5,572 nucleotides of DNA from Fibrobacterota bacterium. Lineage in GTDB: Bacteria; Fibrobacterota; Chitinivibrionia; Chitinivibrionales; JANQEN01. The translations under genes and the position numbers were made by a program. Each line of letters starts with the position of its first letter. The stretch's first letter is position 1. Positions 1 to 4,839 of the stretch are shown one piece after another. The notes beneath the pieces were generated by a model, which searched no databases, was not told the origin of the DNA, and saw nothing but the letters and a program-made list of their open reading frames with translations. Location: assembly GCA_030619215.1 (NCBI GenBank), contig JAUXBV010000275.1, positions 1 to 5,572 of the forward strand, read 5' to 3'.

Positions 1-1
1 T

Positions 2-52
2 CACAAGTGCTATGCAGAGAACGGTATTGAAGAGGAGTGTGAATATGATTAA
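2..52 (+). CDS. Possible 3' end of an upstream gene (partial)
   Basis: One frame is open from the left edge to a TAA at 50-52 and would end in the residues HKCYAENGIEEECEYD. Half of its 16 codons begin with G (GCA, GAG, GGT, GAA and so on), which is the usual codon signature of real coding sequence and is the only reason for preferring it. The neighbouring frame is also open from 3 to a TAA at 99-101, and the reverse strand is open from an ATG at 55 to the left edge, so the choice is uncertain. The fragment is too short to assign a family. If real, the upstream gene ends about 110 bp before the next start and is transcribed in the same direction. Confidence 0.3.
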   Translation, partial: HKCYAENGIEEECEYD

Positions 53-161
53 CATTGAATATAAAAGATTTTACTACGCCACCTGTCTGGACTATCCCTA
101 ACCATCACCTTAACATATAAAACTTGCAGTCCCCTTATATTTTCACAAAATAAACCATGTC
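53..161. other. AT-rich leader before the first complete gene
   Basis: This stretch has no convincing gene, RNA or terminator. It contains two similar AT-rich blocks, one starting TTAACAT at 49 with ATATAAAA at 59-66 and the other starting TTAACAT at 110 with ATAAAA at 117-122. A TATATT at 136-141 resembles a -10 box, but its best partner, TTAACA at 110-115, lies 20 bp upstream, which is too far for a good sigma-70 promoter. GGACT (89-93) and AGTCC (128-132) could pair, but with a 34-base loop and no U-tract this is not a terminator. The region probably carries the promoter of the downstream genes; the exact site cannot be fixed. Confidence 0.4.
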
Positions 162-932
162 ATGAAACTGTTTACAATACAATTATTCATTCTGTTCACC
201 TTTCTCAACACCCCCGCCATCCCTCTCTCCGGCCCCCAACACGGCGAATACGAACGCCGTGATTATCATGTAACGGGAACGGTAACAGTCCCGGCAGGAA
301 AAACCATGACTATTCCGGCAGGTTCAATACTCCGCTTTGACCGGTACACGGGTCTTATTGTGCGTGGTACGCTGCGATGTCCTGCGGCGGATACGGTGCG
401 GGGCGTATTATTTACCACCTCGGTAAATGAAGGTGATTATCCGTTATGGAACGGCATTGAGGTAGATTCCGGCGGTTCGGTTTTTCTGGAAAACTGTTAT
501 GTATACAACAGTGTATGCGGCCTCAGGTTGTCTGATGAATGCAGAGAGGCTGCTATAGAGAATACTTTATTCAGGGATAATGAGAATGATTTTTCAGCCG
601 GCAGCAGCCCTGTTATAATTGAAAAGGATGCGCCTTTTACTTATTTTCGTAATGTTAAGCCGAAGAGTATCACTCCGGCAGATGGTGCTGCCGAAAAACG
701 TGGATGGAAAATACCGGTTCGTTTGAGTCTTGGCGCTGCTGCGGTCGCGGGATGTGTTTTAAGCGTGGTGTTTCATAATGACTGCGAGGACTATAAGCAA
801 AAGTACGATAACGCGGGAGAAGACGCAGCGTCAATTCGTGAAAAGGGAAACAGCGCTCTGTACCGGCGGAATGCTGCGGGTGTAATCGGGGCAGCCGCAT
901 TAGCAGGGTTTGTGGTGACGTTTTTCTTTTAA
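162..932 (+). CDS. Signal-peptide protein: short beta-helix-like domain plus C-terminal transmembrane hairpin
   Basis: The protein has 256 residues. Residues 1-23 look like a Sec signal (MKLF, then a hydrophobic stretch); no clear AXA site is seen, so it may be a membrane anchor. Residues 36-165 read like a right-handed parallel beta-helix: short strands with V/I/L alternation and turn glycines (VTGTVTVPAGKTMTIPAGS, GLIVRGTL, LWNGIEVDSGGSVFLENC, CGLRLS, AAIENTLFRDN). This resembles the first coils of pectate-lyase-like or NosD-type repeats but is far shorter than an enzyme, and no catalytic residues are recognisable. Two hydrophobic helices (about 185-204 and 237-256) flank a charged, probably cytoplasmic loop of about 32 residues, and the chain ends at VVTFFF. 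Such hairpins close some FCB-type envelope proteins (recollection). ATG 162 is the first start after an in-frame TAA at 111-113; no Shine-Dalgarno is visible. It is probably co-transcribed with the lipoprotein gene 31 bp downstream. Specific function is unknown. Confidence 0.85.
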   Translation: MKLFTIQLFILFTFLNTPAIPLSGPQHGEYERRDYHVTGTVTVPAGKTMTIPAGSILRFDRYTGLIVRGTLRCPAADTVRGVLFTTSVNEGDYPLWNGIEVDSGGSVFLENCYVYNSVCGLRLSDECREAAIENTLFRDNENDFSAGSSPVIIEKDAPFTYFRNVKPKSITPADGAAEKRGWKIPVRLSLGAAAVAGCVLSVVFHNDCEDYKQKYDNAGEDAASIREKGNSALYRRNAAGVIGAAALAGFVVTFFF

Positions 933-946
933 GGAACATTATATAC

Positions 947-950
947 AGGA
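947..950 (+). promoter_or_regulatory. Weak, distant Shine-Dalgarno for the lipoprotein gene
   Basis: AGGA lies in the 31-bp gap, 13 bases before ATG 964. A second AGGA overlaps the end of the preceding stop region (932-935) but is too far away. With an in-frame TAA at 958-960, ATG 964 is the first possible start, so the weak site does not change the call. Translational coupling to the preceding gene is possible given the short gap. Confidence 0.35.
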
Positions 951-963
951 TACTTTTTAAACC

Positions 964-1026
964 ATGTTTTCAATGCAATTACGAACGTATTTCTTCCTGT
1001 GGCTTTGCCTGACCTTATTTCAGTGC
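964..1026 (+). other. Lipoprotein signal peptide with atypical lipobox
   Basis: These bases encode the first 21 residues of the repeat protein. A basic residue (Arg7) is followed by a hydrophobic core (YFFLWLCLTLF) and then Gln-Cys. The lipobox reads L-F-Q-C at -3 to +1: Leu at -3 is canonical, while Gln at -1 replaces the usual Gly/Ala/Ser. A second cysteine (Cys15) lies inside the hydrophobic core and is a less likely acceptor. The following residues are polar (NTIQPTN), as expected for a lipoprotein tether. Lipidation is inferred. Confidence 0.6.
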
Positions 1027-4000
1027 AACACCATCCAGCCGACAAACATACACGACAACGACTACCCCGGCGACTACCGCTTCGAAACAACCTGGGACTC
1101 CCTTACTGTCAATGACACGCTTGAGATATTCACACCATACGAAGTTCCTTTCAGAATAACCGGCGAGGACTGGTTCGCGGCCTTTTATCTTTCAGATGCT
1201 ACCGGGGCTGTTATCTGCGATTCTGCAAATTTTACTGTTCATGATGACGACACCACGATTACGTTCTATTTTCTTTGGCAGTTTCCGGGTATACCTGTTC
1301 TGCACGGGGTGCGTCCCAACGGAAAAGAGGTTGTATCCGAGTGTCCGCAGTCAATTACTGTTCTCAATCCATACAAATTATACCTAGACACTATCCAGGG
1401 TATATCAAGCGAAAATACCGCGGTGATAAACAAATGGTTTAATACGGGTATACTACCCGATTCACTGCGCAGTATCTGGATAATCAACGGCGTGGTCGAT
1501 ACTGTTTTTGGTCTGATAAAAACCTACATTTCCCCGGCATCCGGTTTTACCGTATCTGCCGCACTGCTTGACGTGTACGGAAACAGTATCGATTTCGGCG
1601 GTGTGAGCGTGTCGGTGAAGGGGTATTCGCCGGTAATTGATACGGTTATTTTGAGCACACCTTTTTCGCTCGGTAAAAAGGCAGCTTTTACCGTAAAATT
1701 GTCCGATGCTGACAGTAATGATTTTTCTGTGTATGCGTATACCGGCACGACTCCTTTGTTTGATTCCTGCCCGGCGGTTCCGTATGACACTGTTGTGTCG
1801 GTTACCACCCACCGGGAGATAACAGACACCGGGGCGACTGCTTTTACCGTGTATGTTACCGATACCACCGGTCTGAAATCGAACATTATTACTATAAATA
1901 TAAACGTGCTCTATACCCTGCCGTCACCCGAATTTTCATCAAGTGAGTTAACGATTCCTAAAGGGAAAGCCGTTACCCTGAAAATTTACGATACAAACTA
2001 TACCTCCGGCGCAACATACCGGTGGCGGTTTTTACGAATTGGCATAGACAGCATCATTGCAGCAGACAGTTTTTCTGTGACATATAATGACACATTACCC
2101 GATACTGTTATTGTAAGCGGTACAGACAGGTTTGGTTACACCGGGAAATCCGATACTCTGCGAATAACTCCTGCACAATTGGATTATACAATTCACAAAG
2201 TAGTTTTCCCGTCAACAATAATGTCGAATGTGCTGTCTGTCTATGTTGTAAGCGTAAAGGATACCAATGGTTCGCTTGTGAACTCTAATGTCGAATACGT
2301 GTGGAATATTGATAATGAATCCTGCATTGATTCAATCTATAAAAACAGTGACACGTTAAAACTTACCCCCTCTGACAATGCAAAATTTTTCATCTTGTCA
2401 GTGATGGCCGTTGTTGATTCCAAAGATACAACCAACACAATAGCTGAAACAATTACTGTTTTAGTTAAACCGGTATGCAATTTTACTCAAACCTCATATA
2501 CTGTTTTGCTCGGTGACACAATGACTTTTAAGGTTGATATAAACAACAATCTTTCTATTGACAGTATTTATATGCAATTTGATGCAACAATTATTCCGCT
2601 TGGCAAAATCACACAATTCAGCAGGGCGTTTACTGTGTTGGATACGCTTACTGCGTACACCTGGGCAATTGACAATAATGATGTAGTATCCGATACTGAT
2701 TCAGTTGTTGTGTCAGTATATTCCAACAGGCCAACGTTTAATCCTGATAGTGGTGATACTGTGGTGTTTATTAATGACACGGTTACCATTACATTAAACG
2801 CCGATCCGGGAAATAAAATCAGTACAATTACACACTATTTCTGGGACATAAATGGGGATCAAATCTTTGACGATACATCAACTTCCAATGTTAAACAATT
2901 CATATTCAATGTTCCTCATGACGGAAATATCTATGCAAATTGTGTCAATGATATCGGTTACACCGCAGAAAAGAATTTTAAGTATCACATCATTGCCCAT
3001 AACGGTACACCAATAGTTGATACGGCATACACCGATACAAACTGGGCGTACATTAATGACACGATAAAACTTAACATAACCGCTCGCGACATCAACGGTC
3101 TTATCCAATCTGTCCATATCGACACGAACAGCGATACGGTGAGTGATATCACAGTTACAGGTATCAATAACGCAAACTATTCAGGTACTGTTAATCTGAT
3201 GTTTAGTAACCCTGGAACATATCCGGTTATGGTATGGACCATTGATAATGATTCAAAAATGTCAGAAGTTAAAACTTTATCATCAATCCTTACAATCGAT
3301 GCCGGTCAACCCTATGTGAGCGGGCTATCACCCGACACTGTTGACATCAAGGACACATACACTTACACAATAACAGCTATTGACAACAAGAGTATCACAG
3401 ATTTTTCATGGTCGCTGAATTCAATTGATTATACTTCGCTTGGAGCGGTCAATACTTTTACCCATTCCTTTTCTGACAGCGGGTGGCAGGCAGTTTATCT
3501 TAAAGTAACCGATAATGAGAGTAATACTTCTCCTGTTGTAAAAGATTCTGTGTATGTCACTTATAATGCGCCTGTGATTGATAGTATTTCGCCTGACACT
3601 GCATGGGTCAAAGATACTAATAGTTACACATTTTATTTTCATGATGTAAATGATTCTGTTGAGTCTATCGTTGTTAGCTGGGGTGATGGAAGCACTAATT
3701 CAGGTTCCTCAAATTTGTCAGGGACGAATGTTTCTTTTTCACACGCCTACCCTGTTTCAAATGATACTTCGTATGTGGCAGGTGTAACAATTACAGATAA
3801 TGACAATATATCGGTGACAGGAAATTTTACTATCTGCGTTCTCAGGGGAACGCCGGTAATCACCTCGATCTCAATAGACACGACCGGCGATAACCTTTTT
3901 GTCGTGGACAACCGGAAATATCACGTATCCGTGTCTGATCCGAATGGTACCATAAAAAAAATCTATTTCTCCATTGACGGCGATAATATTGCGGAAAGCA

Positions 4001-4788
4001 CAATAACTTTCCCGTATGCCGCGGCATCCGTTGACACCTTTATCTGGAACTCATGGGAGATAACCAATTCCGGGGATAAAACACTCAGGTTCTGGGCGGA
4101 TGATGATGATACTATTTCTTCAGCGAATAAAGACACCTCTGTCACAGTAAGACTTTGCGAACCGGTGCTGTGGGGGGATGATAGTGATACTACCTGGGTG
4201 GTTGTTGATAAGCAACCTGGTCAAGATTTTACATTGCATATTAATTGTTTCGATACAAATGGTGTATTCACACGTTTTTATTGGCAGGAAACTTCTCCCT
4301 TCGACACCACCTCCGGCTCCTGCGTGAAAACAAATGACAGCACGAGGACGAGGATTATTGGTAGTCCGTTAGTTAATGTTGGCTGGAACTCCTGGATCTA
4401 CGGTCGCGACGAAGACAATATCCTTGGCGGGAAACAGTTTATTGTTTATGCCGACAGCATTCCGCGACAGGTAACCGGACTCAGCGCGGACATGCAGGAT
4501 GGCGGTGACAGCGTAAGGCTCATGTGGGGGCTAGAGCTTGACGAGAAGGACAATCTTGAGACAGAGGTAAAACTCATGATAAAGTATTCCAATGTGGGCG
4601 ATCCTGACTCGACCCTCCTTGATTTTACCGCAGCCGGGGATTTCGGGGTGACACAAATCGGGTCGGACTGGTACAGGTATTTTAAATTTGGAAAGACGCA
4701 GACCGGGCCTGCCCTCTGGCGTGTTGTCTTGAGGGATAAGCGCGGGAGTGAGACGGAGAGCGATGTTGCACCTTTCACAATACCGTAG
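964..4788 (+). CDS. Large putative lipoprotein with ten PKD/Ig-like repeats and a terminal FN3-like domain
   Basis: The protein has 1274 residues. Residues 1-20 form a hydrophobic signal ending in LTLFQ before Cys21, a probable lipidation site; Gln at -1 is unusual for a lipobox but tolerated in some lineages. Residues about 40-217 look like one or two divergent beta-sandwich domains with Cys85 and Cys127. Residues 221-1164 contain ten beta-sandwich repeats of about 85-103 residues. Each ends with a PKD-like last-strand motif around an Asp (VTDTTGLKS, GTDRFGYTG, WAIDNND, WTIDNDS, VTDNESNTS, WADDDDT), and most begin with a turn such as LGDT, INDT or VKDT. Residues 1166-1274 resemble a fibronectin III fold (RQVTGLSA, DSVRLMWGL, ALWRVVLRDK). 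The chain is Asp/Thr/Ser-rich, and such repeats often bind calcium. No enzyme domain and no C-terminal sorting domain are seen. The likely role is a long extracellular or periplasmic stalk or adhesin; the ligand is unknown. The start is fixed by a TAA two codons upstream, with Met4 (973) as the only near alternative. Confidence 0.9.
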   Translation: MFSMQLRTYFFLWLCLTLFQCNTIQPTNIHDNDYPGDYRFETTWDSLTVNDTLEIFTPYEVPFRITGEDWFAAFYLSDATGAVICDSANFTVHDDDTTITFYFLWQFPGIPVLHGVRPNGKEVVSECPQSITVLNPYKLYLDTIQGISSENTAVINKWFNTGILPDSLRSIWIINGVVDTVFGLIKTYISPASGFTVSAALLDVYGNSIDFGGVSVSVKGYSPVIDTVILSTPFSLGKKAAFTVKLSDADSNDFSVYAYTGTTPLFDSCPAVPYDTVVSVTTHREITDTGATAFTVYVTDTTGLKSNIITININVLYTLPSPEFSSSELTIPKGKAVTLKIYDTNYTSGATYRWRFLRIGIDSIIAADSFSVTYNDTLPDTVIVSGTDRFGYTGKSDTLRITPAQLDYTIHKVVFPSTIMSNVLSVYVVSVKDTNGSLVNSNVEYVWNIDNESCIDSIYKNSDTLKLTPSDNAKFFILSVMAVVDSKDTTNTIAETITVLVKPVCNFTQTSYTVLLGDTMTFKVDINNNLSIDSIYMQFDATIIPLGKITQFSRAFTVLDTLTAYTWAIDNNDVVSDTDSVVVSVYSNRPTFNPDSGDTVVFINDTVTITLNADPGNKISTITHYFWDINGDQIFDDTSTSNVKQFIFNVPHDGNIYANCVNDIGYTAEKNFKYHIIAHNGTPIVDTAYTDTNWAYINDTIKLNITARDINGLIQSVHIDTNSDTVSDITVTGINNANYSGTVNLMFSNPGTYPVMVWTIDNDSKMSEVKTLSSILTIDAGQPYVSGLSPDTVDIKDTYTYTITAIDNKSITDFSWSLNSIDYTSLGAVNTFTHSFSDSGWQAVYLKVTDNESNTSPVVKDSVYVTYNAPVIDSISPDTAWVKDTNSYTFYFHDVNDSVESIVVSWGDGSTNSGSSNLSGTNVSFSHAYPVSNDTSYVAGVTITDNDNISVTGNFTICVLRGTPVITSISIDTTGDNLFVVDNRKYHVSVSDPNGTIKKIYFSIDGDNIAESTITFPYAAASVDTFIWNSWEITNSGDKTLRFWADDDDTISSANKDTSVTVRLCEPVLWGDDSDTTWVVVDKQPGQDFTLHINCFDTNGVFTRFYWQETSPFDTTSGSCVKTNDSTRTRIIGSPLVNVGWNSWIYGRDEDNILGGKQFIVYADSIPRQVTGLSADMQDGGDSVRLMWGLELDEKDNLETEVKLMIKYSNVGDPDSTLLDFTAAGDFGVTQIGSDWYRYFKFGKTQTGPALWRVVLRDKRGSETESDVAPFTIP
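1624..4455 (+). repeat. Ten tandem PKD/Ig-like protein repeats (coding)
   Basis: A conserved last-strand Asp recurs at residues 300, 388, 485, 570, 663, 761, 850, 945, 1046 and 1149, a spacing of 85-103 residues. An opening-turn motif (G/N/K-D-T or similar) recurs at about 237, 334, 518, 605, 699, 797, 884 and 982 with matching spacing. A mid-repeat Trp or aromatic followed by an Ile/Leu-Asp/Asn turn also recurs (VWNIDN, FWDINGD, FSWSLNS, VSWGDGS, YFSIDGD). Identity between units is low, so the array is old; the longest nucleotide match I noticed is ATTAATGACACG at 2770-2781 and 3052-3063, exactly 94 codons apart. The repeats are recognised by register rather than by identity, and the family label (PKD versus another Ig-like family) is tentative. 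Confidence 0.75.
4459..4785 (+). other. Fibronectin III-like C-terminal domain of the repeat protein
   Basis: Residues 1166-1274 depart from the preceding repeats: the Thr/Asp-rich style gives way to PRQVTGLSADMQDGGDSVRLM, KLMIKYSN, and a last hairpin containing ALWRVVLRDKRGSETES. A proline-led first strand, a strand ending in L-x-W, a Tyr-containing central strand and a final strand with an R-D-x-x-G turn are the expected FN3 landmarks. The coding sequence is more GC-rich here than in the middle repeats. The domain could be the distal tip or ligand-binding head. The assignment is by eye only. Confidence 0.5.
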
Positions 4789-4792
4789 GAAA

Positions 4793-4820
4793 ATAATTGA
4801 TAATTGATAATGGATAATTG
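4793..4820. repeat. Four tandem 7-bp units (ATAATTG) in the spacer
   Basis: The 51-bp gap after the lipoprotein gene holds four adjacent heptamers: ATAATTG (4793-4799), ATAATTG (4800-4806), ATAATGG (4807-4813) and ATAATTG (4814-4820). Only the third unit differs, by one base. The array ends directly before ACAGGA, the likely ribosome binding site of the next gene. Short arrays of this kind occur in intergenic DNA of several bacterial groups (recollection). They may vary in copy number. No hairpin forms from the units. Confidence 0.9.
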
Positions 4821-4822
4821 AC

Positions 4823-4826
4823 AGGA
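4823..4826 (+). promoter_or_regulatory. Weak, distant Shine-Dalgarno for the third gene
   Basis: AGGA within ACAGGA is the only Shine-Dalgarno-like sequence before the ATG at 4840. Its spacing of 13 bases is longer than usual. The same ACAGGA at 945-950 stands at the identical distance from the lipoprotein start at 964, so the arrangement may be how this organism sets starts, or coincidence. Confidence 0.35.
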
Positions 4827-4839
4827 AAAGTGTGTAATA

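Noticed and set aside
89..132. GGACT/AGTCC inverted repeat as a terminator
   Set aside because: The stem is only 5 bp with a 34-base loop and no T-run follows.
110..141. Sigma-70-like promoter TTAACA with TATATT
   Set aside because: Both hexamers match 5 of 6, but the 20-bp spacing is too long, and such hexamers are expected by chance in AT-rich DNA.
1196..1387. 63-codon alternative frame on the + strand within the lipoprotein gene
   Set aside because: It lies wholly inside a clear coding region, with no ribosome binding site and no recognisable features.
1462..1886. Overlapping 116- and 120-codon open frames on the - strand
   Set aside because: Their Val/Thr/Ser-rich translations mirror the codon bias (GTN/ACN/GAT) of the repeat protein on the other strand. 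No start signal or independent family resemblance is seen.
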